Part shown: positions 14,316 to 23,035 of the stretch, in pieces
Position numbering within the stretch: position 1 is the first letter of the stretch
How the letters are laid out: each line of letters starts with the position of its first letter
Assembly: GCF_017355405.1 (NCBI RefSeq)
Contig: NZ_CP061183.1
Location: 1-26,015 of the forward strand
Source: Roseomonas haemaphysalidis
Lineage (GTDB): Bacteria; Pseudomonadota; Alphaproteobacteria; Acetobacterales; Acetobacteraceae
DNA: 26,015 nt
Direction: 5' to 3'
Notes under the pieces: generated by a model
The model's input: only the letters and a program-made list of their open reading frames with translations
What the model was told of the DNA's origin: nothing
Database searches by the model: none
Position numbers and translations under genes: made by a program

Positions 14316-15932
14316 ATGCCTGATCCGCTGATCGGCCCCACCTCCTCCGACGCCGGCGGCATCGCGGCGAGGCGGGGTTTCAGGGTGCAGGACCACGTCG
14401 CGGCGCGGCTCGCTCTTGAGATGCTTCAGGATCCGGACATCGAACAGTTGGAGTGCGAGACTGCAGACGACATCATCCTCCGCCGAAGGCACGAGGGCGA
14501 GGCTGTCAACGAGTACATCCAAGTGAAAACGACGGAGGCGGACAAGAAGTGGAGCATCACCGAACTTAGCGCCCGCGATAACTCGAGAAAGGGGAGCTCG
14601 GTCTGCGAGAAATCGCTGCTCAGCGACCAGTTTGACGGCACAGCTTGGTTTCGCTTCGTCACGACGCGCGCGGTCTCGACCAACCTGTCCCCATTCCTAC
14701 AGCCGAGGAGCAAGCGGAGTGGGTCGGCGGAACTCGACGCGCTCGTGAGTTCATTCCGGAAGCGCTATCCGGATGTGAAGTCTAAGTCGGGGCTAGGGCT
14801 CGGCGAGTGGGCCGAGCGGATGTTTTGGGAAGTGGAGGGCGAAGAGCGATCACTTCTGGCTCGAAATATCAACGAGATGCTCCGCCTCGCTGCCGGTCGT
14901 GGCCCCACGCCCGCCTATCAGCTCATGACGGACACCTACGGCACTCTCGTCGACAAGGTCCGATTGATGGGGGACGCATCGACTACCAGCCCGCGCGAGA
15001 AAGTATGGACCCGCGCCGAATGTATCGGCTGGTGGGAGGACCGCCTGAGGAGGATGCGCGAGGCGGCCTCCTCCACGGTGAAGGTCTACCAGATCGCGAG
15101 CCGGTCACCCTTCTTCTCTGAGCTGGCCCGCATCGACGAGACGTCGATCAGGAGGGCGCTCTACGCGTTTGACGTTGAATACGACGACGGGCAGTGGCGT
15201 AGGGGAGAACTGATCGAGCATCTGCTCGACTGGCTGCCCGAGATGACGCTGCCGGCCAGCACGCTCGCCGGCATCAACCATCTGACCGCACGGCAACTTC
15301 CGGCCCAGGCGCTCAAGGCGCTGGAGCGTCATGGTGTCGCTGATATCCCGCAGGTCGTCGCCGCGGTAATGCTCCACGCCATCCTGCGCCACCACTTCGA
15401 GGCGGAGCCGATCGCCTGCCGGATTTTTTTTCGAGTCTCTGGCGGTGTCCGCGCCACAAGCGCGCACATCGTCCAGTCGGCGGACGCCGAGGAGATTTGG
15501 CTTGGGCGCTCGAAGCTGATCACGGCCGCGACGCACCGCGAGGTCGTCGACGAGGTGCTCCGGGAGTTGCAGACGGCCCTCAGCCGAGACGTCCTGGTAG
15601 AGGAGCGCGAGATCATCGTACAGCTTCGTGAGCCCCACCACCTCAGGGCCGACCGCCTCGCCCCGGTGCTCGACGCGATGGCGAAGACGTCAGACCTGCT
15701 ACGCGTGCTGCGGCTTCCCTTGCTGATCGCCTACGATAGCGCCACCCTATCCCCCGGCTTCGCCCCCGACTACGTCGACCACCTGCGCGCCGAGGTCGAC
15801 GCCGAGTACACCCGCATCAAGTCACAGCTAGGAAGCGAGCTCGAGCGGGTGGAGGTCGCGATGTTCCTCGTGCCGATCGAGTGCGCGGACACGCTGGCCG
15901 TTGAGTTCGAAAAGCGGCTGAGGCGCGCGTAG
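14316..15932 (+). CDS. abpA: AbpA-like nuclease (DUF4297/Cap4-type N-terminus)
   Basis: A 538-residue protein. The N-terminus (about 10-75) has GGIAARRGFRVQDHVAARLA, then ECETADDIILRRR and NEYIQVKTTE. This is the D...QxK core of a PD-(D/E)xK nuclease (D51/D52, Q69, K71) as in DUF4297/Cap4 proteins. The remaining 450 residues are alpha-rich without a motif I can name; a HamA-like part cannot be confirmed. The helicase gene follows with no gap (TAG then ATG at 15933). Lengths and order match, from memory, the E. coli antiphage pair AbpA/AbpB (YfjL/YfjK), a relative of Hachiman. Likely role: nuclease half of an antiphage complex that attacks DNA when the helicase senses aberrant or viral DNA. 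The ribosome site is weak, so a slightly different start is possible. Confidence 0.75.
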   Translation: MPDPLIGPTSSDAGGIAARRGFRVQDHVAARLALEMLQDPDIEQLECETADDIILRRRHEGEAVNEYIQVKTTEADKKWSITELSARDNSRKGSSVCEKSLLSDQFDGTAWFRFVTTRAVSTNLSPFLQPRSKRSGSAELDALVSSFRKRYPDVKSKSGLGLGEWAERMFWEVEGEERSLLARNINEMLRLAAGRGPTPAYQLMTDTYGTLVDKVRLMGDASTTSPREKVWTRAECIGWWEDRLRRMREAASSTVKVYQIASRSPFFSELARIDETSIRRALYAFDVEYDDGQWRRGELIEHLLDWLPEMTLPASTLAGINHLTARQLPAQALKALERHGVADIPQVVAAVMLHAILRHHFEAEPIACRIFFRVSGGVRATSAHIVQSADAEEIWLGRSKLITAATHREVVDEVLRELQTALSRDVLVEEREIIVQLREPHHLRADRLAPVLDAMAKTSDLLRVLRLPLLIAYDSATLSPGFAPDYVDHLRAEVDAEYTRIKSQLGSELERVEVAMFLVPIECADTLAVEFEKRLRRA

Positions 15933-18122
15933 ATGGACGCCGAGACTATCCGCAAGCACCTGAGCCATCGGGACGCCTTTATCGAAAACCGCTTCGCCAT
16001 CCTCAACGCGCTTGTCCGAATGGCGAACGACGAGAGGAACGCGGTGGTCGCCCGCGAACTCGTGATCAGGACGCTTGCTCTAAGAACGGCGCTCGACGCA
16101 GGCTACGATGAACTGCTCGACTCGCTCGTACGCCAAGTCGGGCTCTACCCCTACGTCGATCAGAACAGGCCGAGGAGCTTCGAGGATCAGCTCGTTATCG
16201 AGGCCCACCGGGTGCCCGGGCTCAAGGGCGATCGGCTCTTCCACAGTCTGCAGCTCTCCGTCTTCCAGGAGCTGGTCGGGGGCCGGAACGTGGTCCTGAG
16301 CGCACCAACGAGCGTCGGGAAGAGCCTTGTCATCGACGCGGTTCTTACCACCAAACGTCACAAGCGCGCGGTGATTATCGTCCCGACCATCGCCCTCATC
16401 GACGAGACCCGCCGCCGCATCAATTACTCCCTCGGTAAGTCCCACGACATTATCACGCATCCCGGCCAGCGGCGCCTCGACGACGGTCGTCCCACTGTCT
16501 ACGTCCTCACCCAAGAACGGGCGCTCAGCCGCAAAGACCTCGACGGCGTCGATTTTTTCGTCATCGACGAGTTCTACAAGCTCGACCTGAGGGGCGGCGA
16601 GACGGACGAGCGCGCGGTGGACCTGAACCTGTGCTTTCATCGCTTCGCCCGCCAGGGAGCGCAGTTTTACCTCATCGGCCCGAACATCGCCGATGTGCGT
16701 GGTCTGGCATCGGAATACCGCCACGTCTTTCTACCCTCGACCTTCTCGACCGTGGCGCTGGACATTGTCCACTTCGACCTGAAGAAGAACGCTCCGGAGA
16801 GAGCGGGTAAGCTGGTAGAGCTGTGCCGCGGCTTCACGTCCCCAACGCTGGTCTACTGCCAATCACCTCGCAGTGCTCGCGAGGCGGCGAAGCTGATATA
16901 CACTGAGTGCGACTTGCCGATGGTCGAGACAACTCGCGACGCCGTCGAGTGGCTTGAGCGAAACTTCCCGTCGGAGTGGGAGGTAATCCAGGCTCTGCGG
17001 AGGGGCGTTGGCATCCACCACGGCAACGTGCCCCGGGCGCTACAGCAGTACATGGTGCGTGCGTTCGAGGATGGCCATATCAAGTTCCTGATCTGCACTT
17101 CGACGATGATCGAGGGCGTCAACACGGTCGCAGAAAACGTTATTATCTTTGATCGGCGCCGGGGTAACAACAAGACGATCGACGACTTCACCTTCAGGAA
17201 CATCGCCGGCCGCGCGGGCCGAATGAATCGCTATTTCATCGGAAAGGTCTACGTCCTCGAAGGTGCCGTCGACGAGGGCGACCACGTCGTTGATCTCCCC
17301 ATCGAAAAGCAGGATGACACAACGCCCCTTTCGCTGCTGCTTGACCTTCCGAACGATAGCCTGACCCGATATTCGCAGGGGCGTCTGACAGAGGTGTTCT
17401 CCGGTTCGAAGCTTAGCGAGGCGACGATCAGGCAGAACCGATACGTCCCGATATCCACACAGAACGCGCTCTTCGACGCGATCGACGAGCTGCATAATAG
17501 GAATCCGGCCCTGTTCACTTGGCGCGGCATGCCGGACTCTGAACAGCTGCTCGCCGTCTGCGACCTTATCTTCGACCTTGTCGACCAGGGATCGGGCCTG
17601 CGCAGGCACGGTATCTTTAAGGGAAGCCAGCTCCAGGCGGTATTAACGGGGTTGATGGCGGCACCCGATTTCGGCAGCTTCATCCGTCGGAGGGTTGACG
17701 AGCGCTGGGAGGGCCAGTCGGTCAGCGATGCGGTGGAGCACGCCCTTGCCTTCCTGCGGAACTACGTCGGCTACACTTTCGGCAGGCAGCTGATGGCAGT
17801 GAGCCGGATCCAGGCAGACGTGCTTTCCCGCTTCAAGGGTTCCAGACCGGGCGACTACAGCCTGCTGGCCGCACGCGCCGAATCGCTCTTCCTGCCTGCA
17901 GGCCTATACGCTTTGGACGAATACGGTGTCCCAGCTGAGGTAGCACTCAAGCTCATGCGCTTGACCGGACCAATCGATGATGTGGACCAAGGCCTGCGCA
18001 TGCTCGCCTCCGTCGCGCTGGATAAAATCGACCTGATGCCGTTCGAACGCAACATTATCGAGAGTGTGAGACGATCCCTTCCGCCACGCGCGTTCCTATC
18101 AGCAGATGATGTGGCCGAGTGA
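15933..18122 (+). CDS. abpB: AbpB/HamB-like superfamily 2 helicase
   Basis: A 729-residue protein. Residues 1-115 form a helical N-terminus. Motif I is SAPTSVGKS (Walker A, K130). Motif II is IDEFY (D212, E213). The second RecA domain has TLVYCQSPRSAREA (motif IV region), IHHGNVPRALQ, FLICTSTMIEGVN (motif V) and NIAGRAGRMNRY (motif VI, 423-434). The C-terminal 280 residues are helical. The GRAGR and EGVN motifs place it with Ski2-like helicases, as in HamB and AbpB. It probably scans DNA and licenses the upstream nuclease. The stop TGA (18120-18122) is directly followed by IS5-family remnant sequence, so the natural downstream region is gone. A true chromosomal repair role is less likely given the partner gene and setting. 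Confidence 0.82.
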   Translation: MDAETIRKHLSHRDAFIENRFAILNALVRMANDERNAVVARELVIRTLALRTALDAGYDELLDSLVRQVGLYPYVDQNRPRSFEDQLVIEAHRVPGLKGDRLFHSLQLSVFQELVGGRNVVLSAPTSVGKSLVIDAVLTTKRHKRAVIIVPTIALIDETRRRINYSLGKSHDIITHPGQRRLDDGRPTVYVLTQERALSRKDLDGVDFFVIDEFYKLDLRGGETDERAVDLNLCFHRFARQGAQFYLIGPNIADVRGLASEYRHVFLPSTFSTVALDIVHFDLKKNAPERAGKLVELCRGFTSPTLVYCQSPRSAREAAKLIYTECDLPMVETTRDAVEWLERNFPSEWEVIQALRRGVGIHHGNVPRALQQYMVRAFEDGHIKFLICTSTMIEGVNTVAENVIIFDRRRGNNKTIDDFTFRNIAGRAGRMNRYFIGKVYVLEGAVDEGDHVVDLPIEKQDDTTPLSLLLDLPNDSLTRYSQGRLTEVFSGSKLSEATIRQNRYVPISTQNALFDAIDELHNRNPALFTWRGMPDSEQLLAVCDLIFDLVDQGSGLRRHGIFKGSQLQAVLTGLMAAPDFGSFIRRRVDERWEGQSVSDAVEHALAFLRNYVGYTFGRQLMAVSRIQADVLSRFKGSRPGDYSLLAARAESLFLPAGLYALDEYGVPAEVALKLMRLTGPIDDVDQGLRMLASVALDKIDLMPFERNIIESVRRSLPPRAFLSADDVAE

Positions 18123-18329
18123 AGATTGATGTCACGTCCAAGTCGGTGAAGCTGCCGTATGCCAAGCACGGCTTCGTGCTGTTGCCAGCGGCGCTGGGTG
18201 GTCGAGCGATCATTTGCCAGGACGACACGATTCCGGCAGCTGGTGAAGGACTACGAGCGCTACGCCAGCACCTTGACCGATCTGCACCCCGTCACCTTCG
18301 CCTGCCTCAGGCTCAAACATGCTGCTTAA
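18123..18329 (+). mobile_element. IS5-family transposase C-terminal remnant
   Basis: Two frames together spell the end of an IS5-family transposase. The first frame gives KLPYAKHGFVLLP. After a frame change near 18187-18189 the second gives RRWVVERSFARTTRFR, then QLVKDYERYASTLTDLHPVT and CLRLKHAA to TAA at 18327-18329. The usual RRWVVERSFAW block is recognisable with one changed residue. The remnant begins at the abpB stop codon, so the insertion or a later deletion ended right at the 3' edge of that gene. Confidence 0.7.
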
Positions 18330-18491
18330 CTTGCCGCAGGTCCACAACAACATCTAGTCCGATCCAAGCCGTGAAGTAGGTCAATCTTTTCTCGATCTCC
18401 CGCTATCAGCACTGCTCCGCTTGTAACGTAACGCAGCGTATCTCCCCCTCATTCTGCTAACTCTGGCGACTTGTGAAAGGAAGGATCCGAA
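18330..18491. other. Short intergenic stretch
   Basis: No gene. It should contain the promoter of the HD-domain gene and has an AAGGAAGGA ribosome site at its right end. Confidence 0.4.
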
Positions 18492-19091
18492 TTGATCACA
18501 TCGACGCGGGCCACTCCCGCTGCTGCTGTTTCCACATTGTCGGATGCCGCCGCCCTGGCTATCCAGGCGCACCAGGGTCAGGTGCGGAAGGGCACCAGCA
18601 TCCCCTATGTCAGCCACCTCTTTGCCGTCGCTGGGTTAGTGATGGAGTTCGGCGGCGACGAAGAGCAGGCCTGCGCTGCCCTCCTGCACGACCTGATCGA
18701 AGATTGCGGCGCTGAATACGAGGCGGTGATCCTGGAGCGCTTCGGCCCGCGAGTGGCCAGCATTGTCCGCTCCTGCACCGACGCTGACACCCAGCCCAAG
18801 CCGCCTTGGCGCGCCCGCAAGGAGGCCTATTTGGCGCATCTGGAAGAGGTCGACGCTGATGCCGCGCTGATCTCGGCCTGCGACAAGCTGCACAATGCCC
18901 GGGCGATCGTCGCCGACATCCAAGCGCATGGCGCGGACGCCGTGTTCAGCCGTTTCAAGGGCGGGCGGGACGGCACGCTCTGGTACTACGCCGGCGTCTC
19001 TGAAATTCTCTCGCGTCGGCTCGACGGCGCGTTGCCCAAGGCTCTGGCACACGCCGTTGCCGAGCTGCAGGCCGCTGCTGGTGAGGCCTGA
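18492..19091 (+). CDS. HD-domain phosphohydrolase, (p)ppGpp-hydrolase-like
   Basis: A 199-residue protein with the metal-site pattern of the RelA/SpoT hydrolase and MESH1 group: H42 (YVSHLFAVA), H66-D67 (ALLHDLIED, with E70 and D71) and D131 (DKLHNARA). KGTSIPYVSHL and the spacing agree with small alarmone hydrolases, which cleave (p)ppGpp to GDP/GTP and pyrophosphate. No synthetase domain is present. The start is TTG at 18492, 8-9 bases after AAGGAAGGA; no ATG fits better. It is followed 68 bases later by a small unknown gene on the same strand. Activity on another nucleotide cannot be excluded. Its presence beside a defence operon in a mobile region suggests a stress or defence function, but this is inference. 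Confidence 0.75.
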   Translation: MITSTRATPAAAVSTLSDAAALAIQAHQGQVRKGTSIPYVSHLFAVAGLVMEFGGDEEQACAALLHDLIEDCGAEYEAVILERFGPRVASIVRSCTDADTQPKPPWRARKEAYLAHLEEVDADAALISACDKLHNARAIVADIQAHGADAVFSRFKGGRDGTLWYYAGVSEILSRRLDGALPKALAHAVAELQAAAGEA

Positions 19092-19159
19092 CGTCGGGGT
19101 GGGGATGCCATCCCGCTGGGCTCCTCGTCGTTCCTCGAACCCCTCTGGGAGAGCCATCC

Positions 19160-19552
19160 ATGCCGGCGCTGGCTGATCGCAACACGTTCACCGTGTCGGA
19201 TGAGGCCGGCACTGATCCGCAATGGACGGTGACGGCCGCGGTGCTGCAGCGCGTCCACCAGCGCCTAAAGCAGGCAGGGGGTACTCTGCCGGTCTGGGCC
19301 ATCATGGACGAGGACACCTACGAGACCTTCTTCGGCGATGGCTTTTACCTGCACCTGCGCGCGATCGCCTGGAGCGCCAACGACGCGGAGCAGATGCTGC
19401 AACAGATGCCGAGCGAGCACATGACGAGTTGGCATCTGCGGTCCTATACCCTCGGCGTGCATAACGATCGGCCGGCGCTGCTACATCCGTGGCCAAAATC
19501 GGAAGAATTCTATTTGGCCCAGCTGCTCAGGCTCGTCGCCGAAACGGCCTGA
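19160..19552 (+). CDS. Unknown 130-residue protein
   Basis: I do not recognise this protein. It has a good start (ATG at 19160 with GGGAGAG upstream), normal codon use for the region and a compact composition: FTVSDEAGTDPQWTVTAAVL, VWAIMDEDTYETFFGDGFYL, then LRSYTLGVHNDRPALLHPWP. There is no signal peptide, membrane helix or metal motif. It follows the HD-domain gene on the same strand by 68 bases and may be its partner. A convergent recombinase gene lies downstream beyond a hairpin. Confidence 0.65.
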   Translation: MPALADRNTFTVSDEAGTDPQWTVTAAVLQRVHQRLKQAGGTLPVWAIMDEDTYETFFGDGFYLHLRAIAWSANDAEQMLQQMPSEHMTSWHLRSYTLGVHNDRPALLHPWPKSEEFYLAQLLRLVAETA

Positions 19553-19603
19553 CAATCGATGATGCGCGGTGCCCTGCATCATCCCTACAAGATCCTATCG
19601 AGG

Positions 19604-19618
19604 CGGGGCTAGGCCCCG
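19604..19618. terminator. Possible bidirectional hairpin between convergent genes
   Basis: CGGGGC (19604-19609) and GCCCCG (19613-19618) pair around TAG. It lies between the stop of the unknown gene (+) and that of the shorter recombinase (-). The T-run is poor on both sides, so termination is only suggested by position. Confidence 0.35.
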
Positions 19619-19643
19619 TCCGAGTGTTCTCCCCGATCGCTGG

Positions 19644-20765
19644 TCACCGGGATGATCGATGCCCCTGGCGCGGCGGCCGCCGCAGGCTTTCCAGCAGCGC
19701 TTGGTACTGGGTGAGGGCGGTGCGCGACTGCGCCAGGATGTAATGCCGCTCCGTGGTGGCGTAGCTGGCATGGCCGAGCAACGGCGCCGCCATGCGGACG
19801 TGCTCCGGGTCCACCTCGCCGAGAAAGCTCGCCGCGCAATCGCGGAACAGGTGCGGGTTCACTGAGACGCCAAGCCGCTCGCGGGTGTGACTGGTGATCA
19901 CCTGCCAGGCCCGCAGCTCGGCCAAGGGCCGGCCGGTGTTGCCGATCCACAGGCTGGCCTCCGCCGCGGCGCCGCGGGCCAGGAGCGTCGGCCGATGTAC
20001 CGCGAGGTAGTGCTCCAGCGCCGGCACCAGGATGGCCGGGAACGGCAGCTCGATCGGCCGGTGGTTCTTGGTCTGCTCGCCGGCGATCAGAATGTCCCAG
20101 CGGCCGTCCTGCTGGCGTAGCTGGGTGCCCAACGTCAGCCGCATCAAGTTGCGCCGGCGCAGCGGCCGCAGGGCAAGCAGCGCGATCATCAGCCCATCGC
20201 GATGCCGTAGGGCGGCGGTGGTGGCGCCGTTCACCTGGTCGGCCTCGGCCATCAGCGTTTGGCCGAGCTCGAGCAGCTGCCGCGGCGAAACCAGGCGGCC
20301 AAGCTTGCGATCGCTCGGCGTCACCCGCTGGCGCGCCTGGCTGTTCAGCCGCTTCAGCCAGCGCCAATCCTGCTCGCCGAACATCACCGCCGCCGCCATG
20401 GCCAGGTGCGACAGCAGCGAGGTGACGGTGCGCCAGCTGCGGCCCTCGCGCAGCGCGGCGATAAAGGCCAGCACCTGCGGGCGGCTGAGTCGGGCCGCCG
20501 GGTCGGGCTCCATGGGCCCACCTTGGCGGGTGAGGAAGGCCAGCCAAAGCCCATAGGCTCGGATGATGAGCAGGCGGGTGTCAGGGCGCCAGTGAGCGGC
20601 CCCACCCGCGTCATCGTCGAGTAGCGACCCTGGGGCGCAGGCGCGCTGCCAGCGGGCCTGATCGGCCGTAGGCCAGTCATCCAGGGTAAGCGCCAGCCGG
20701 CGCTGCCGTGGTCCCAGGGCGCTGAGAACCGGCAGGAGGGGCTTGGAGGGCAGGGGGGCGGGCAT
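19644..20765 (-). CDS. Tyrosine recombinase, short member of a pair
   Basis: A 373-residue protein with the tyrosine-recombinase catalytic set: Arg in ALRPLRRRNL (about R203), Lys in AGEQTKNHRP (K233), HxxR in NPHLFRDC (H305, R308), then GHASYATTERHY (H332 and nucleophile Y342). The N-terminal 170 residues would form the core-binding domain (SWRTVTSLLSHLAM). It lies 15 bases after the longer recombinase gene and is presumably cotranscribed. All catalytic residues are present, so it should be active for strand exchange. The attachment site is not identified. Confidence 0.88.
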   Translation of the reverse strand: MPAPLPSKPLLPVLSALGPRQRRLALTLDDWPTADQARWQRACAPGSLLDDDAGGAAHWRPDTRLLIIRAYGLWLAFLTRQGGPMEPDPAARLSRPQVLAFIAALREGRSWRTVTSLLSHLAMAAAVMFGEQDWRWLKRLNSQARQRVTPSDRKLGRLVSPRQLLELGQTLMAEADQVNGATTAALRHRDGLMIALLALRPLRRRNLMRLTLGTQLRQQDGRWDILIAGEQTKNHRPIELPFPAILVPALEHYLAVHRPTLLARGAAAEASLWIGNTGRPLAELRAWQVITSHTRERLGVSVNPHLFRDCAASFLGEVDPEHVRMAAPLLGHASYATTERHYILAQSRTALTQYQALLESLRRPPRQGHRSSR

Positions 20766-20780
20766 CCGGGGTGAAGCCCC

Positions 20781-22517
20781 TCAGCGCCGCGGCCGCAGGG
20801 CGCTGGGCCCCGCCTGGCTTAGCGCGAGCAGGGTGTCCTGATAGTGCTCGATCGCCTGGGTGGTCTCCATGCCGGTGTAGAAGCCCATGGTGCTGCTCAG
20901 CTGCTTATGCCCCAGCGTCCGCTGCACCAGGCCATGCGCGGCTGGGTTGCGGCGCAGGATCACCATGCCGGCGAGGTGGCGGAACAGATGCGGGTGCATC
21001 GCCACGCCGCATCGCTCGGCCAAGGTGCCGGTGATTTGGTGCCGGAGGGCGTCATGGCTTTTGCGGCTACCTACCGTACGGCCGGGGAACAACCAAGCTG
21101 AGGCCTGCTCACCGAGCAGCAGGGGGCGATATACCGCCAGGTAGCGATCCAGCATCTGCGCCGTGCTGGCCGGTAGCCGGGCCTCCAGGGGCTGGCCGTT
21201 TTTGGTCTCGGTCTCGCCCAGCATCAAGAAACTATCGCCGCCGCGTGGCAGCCGCAGCAGGTGGGTATCCAGGCGCAGCCCGGCCAGGTTGGCCAGGCGC
21301 ATCGGCACCTTGAGCAGCAGATCGATCAGCAGGGCACTCTGCCATTGCCGGGCCAGGGCGGTGTTGGCGGCGCCGAGCTTGCGGGCGTGTTGCTCGACCT
21401 CGCCGCACAGCACCTCGGGCAGGTTCAGCACGCGCTGCAGGGTTTGGTCGTTCTTCAGCGGCAGCAGACGGTCGCGATTGCGCTCAGTCATGCCGCGCTT
21501 GTCCGGGGTGACCTTGCTGGCCATGGTCCGCAGCCGGCGCAGGTCGTCCTCCGGCAGCTTGAGGTGATGTCGAGCGATGCCGATCAGCAGGCGGGCGATC
21601 TCGGCCACCTGGTGGCGCGGCTTGCTGTCCCCACGCTTGTAGAAGAACGTCAGCCCTTGGAGGGCCCGCGACGAGGTCACGACGCTGCGGAAGTCCAGCA
21701 TCTCGGCCGGATCCATGCCGGTCAGCACCAAGCTGCCGAGGTAAAGGCGCAACAGGGCACGGCGGTTCTTCAGGGTGGTGGGGCGCAGTGGTTGGGCCAG
21801 GGCGGTCTCGTAGTCCAGTTCGTCCAGGCCGCCATCGCTGAGGCGGCCAATCCAGACCTCCACCTCCTGCAGCAAGCTGGCCGGGTAGGTGTCCCAGCTC
21901 GGGGTATAATACAGCCGGCGGTCAAGCACCTCGAGGCGGCGCTGCGGCCAGGCGGGGGTGCTGTCGGCGGCGCGGTTCCATTGCACGGCGGTCTCGCGCT
22001 GACAGCGCGCCGGCTCGGCCACCAGGCTGCCGGCCTGCAGCGCGGCGCCGAAGGCCAGCAGTACGGCGTCGTCGACCTGCTCGGGTGCGATCCCCTGGCC
22101 GGTGCAGTAGCGCGCGAAGCGCCCCATGCGGTAGCGGGTGTCGCGCGAGGTCAGCAGGCCCAGCAAGGCCTCCCAGGCGGGCGAGGCGGGCTGATTGATG
22201 CGTGCCGGCACGCTGATCTGCCCGGCCGTCGCCAGGGCGGCGCCGACCAGGCTGCGGATGTTGCGCCAGCGGCTGGGGCGGTGGCCCATCTGGGCGGGGG
22301 TCATGCTGCCGAACAGGGCGCGCACCGCCTCGGGCGTGGCGGCGATTGCCTCGAGCCGCTGGCCGCTGGCTTTGGCTAGGCTGTTCAGGGCCGAGGCGAG
22401 GTCGCGCTGGCGGCGGAGCGGCAGGGTCGGATTGGCCAGCACGTGCCGGCGAAGCTCGGCCAGGGTGGTAGGGCGAGGGGCAAAAGCGGGTGCGGCAAGC
22501 AGCGTTTCAGTGGACAT
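20781..22517 (-). CDS. Tyrosine recombinase, long member of a pair
   Basis: A 578-residue protein. The catalytic domain at the C-terminus has Arg in VPMRLANLAGLRL, Lys in ETKNGQPLE, HxxR in HPHLFRHLAG (H510, R513), then LGHKQLSST with H537 and the likely nucleophile Y547 in MGFYTG. The N-terminal half (about 300 residues) is longer than in usual integrases and is helical, with RYRMGRFARYCTGQGI and LYLGSLVLTGMDPAEML. The start at 22517 (MSTETLL) has GAAGGTG just upstream; the 69 extra residues of the longer frame are not protein-like. It precedes the shorter recombinase and follows an excisionase-like gene on the same strand. Such paired recombinases are known from mobile elements but their division of labour is not settled. 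Confidence 0.85.
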   Translation of the reverse strand: MSTETLLAAPAFAPRPTTLAELRRHVLANPTLPLRRQRDLASALNSLAKASGQRLEAIAATPEAVRALFGSMTPAQMGHRPSRWRNIRSLVGAALATAGQISVPARINQPASPAWEALLGLLTSRDTRYRMGRFARYCTGQGIAPEQVDDAVLLAFGAALQAGSLVAEPARCQRETAVQWNRAADSTPAWPQRRLEVLDRRLYYTPSWDTYPASLLQEVEVWIGRLSDGGLDELDYETALAQPLRPTTLKNRRALLRLYLGSLVLTGMDPAEMLDFRSVVTSSRALQGLTFFYKRGDSKPRHQVAEIARLLIGIARHHLKLPEDDLRRLRTMASKVTPDKRGMTERNRDRLLPLKNDQTLQRVLNLPEVLCGEVEQHARKLGAANTALARQWQSALLIDLLLKVPMRLANLAGLRLDTHLLRLPRGGDSFLMLGETETKNGQPLEARLPASTAQMLDRYLAVYRPLLLGEQASAWLFPGRTVGSRKSHDALRHQITGTLAERCGVAMHPHLFRHLAGMVILRRNPAAHGLVQRTLGHKQLSSTMGFYTGMETTQAIEHYQDTLLALSQAGPSALRPRR

Positions 22518-22726
22518 AGGCACCTTCGAGTGGACAGGGTGGGTCAGGAGCGGAAAAACGTGCGTAGCATACACATTTATACATAGGACTAACTTGGGAT
22601 ATGTAGTAACGACCGGAAAATAAGCCGTGGAAATACATGGGCATGACTGGGCAGGGGTGGACTGCACTGCGCTGCCTCGATGAGGCACTGCGATGCGACC
22701 GGCGGGGTGGCCAGAAGCGGCCATCC

Positions 22727-23035
22727 TCAGCGGCGCTGCTGGGCGACGAAGACCTGCAGGTCGCGCTCGGAGATCCGCAGCTGGCGGCCGATCTGATGCG
22801 CGTTCAGCCGGCCGTCAGCGATCCAGCGGCGCACGGTCTTGGTGGAGATGGCCAGGTGCTCGGCGACCTGGTCCACGGTCAGCATCGGGCTGCGGCGGGG
22901 CATGTCGCCAGCCGGAAACAGCGTTGGCGGAGGCTTGGCCGTCCGCTGCCGGGCAGGCGAGGCAGGCCTGGCGGTGGCCACCGGAACCGACGGCAAGGAT
23001 ACGAAGGGGAGGGAGGGGGAGGTGCGCTGGGCCAT
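22727..23035 (-). CDS. Excisionase-like HTH DNA-binding protein
   Basis: A 102-residue protein. The last 51 residues are an excisionase/MerR-type helix-turn-helix: LTVDQVAEHLAISTKTVRRW then IADGRLNAHQIGRQLRISER. The first half is Pro/Ala-rich and low in structure, and an internal ATG at 22903 would give only the HTH part (58 residues). Neither start has a strong ribosome site. It lies 209 bases before the long recombinase gene on the same strand. It likely directs recombination direction or controls the recombinase genes. Confidence 0.75.
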   Translation of the reverse strand: MAQRTSPSLPFVSLPSVPVATARPASPARQRTAKPPPTLFPAGDMPRRSPMLTVDQVAEHLAISTKTVRRWIADGRLNAHQIGRQLRISERDLQVFVAQQRR

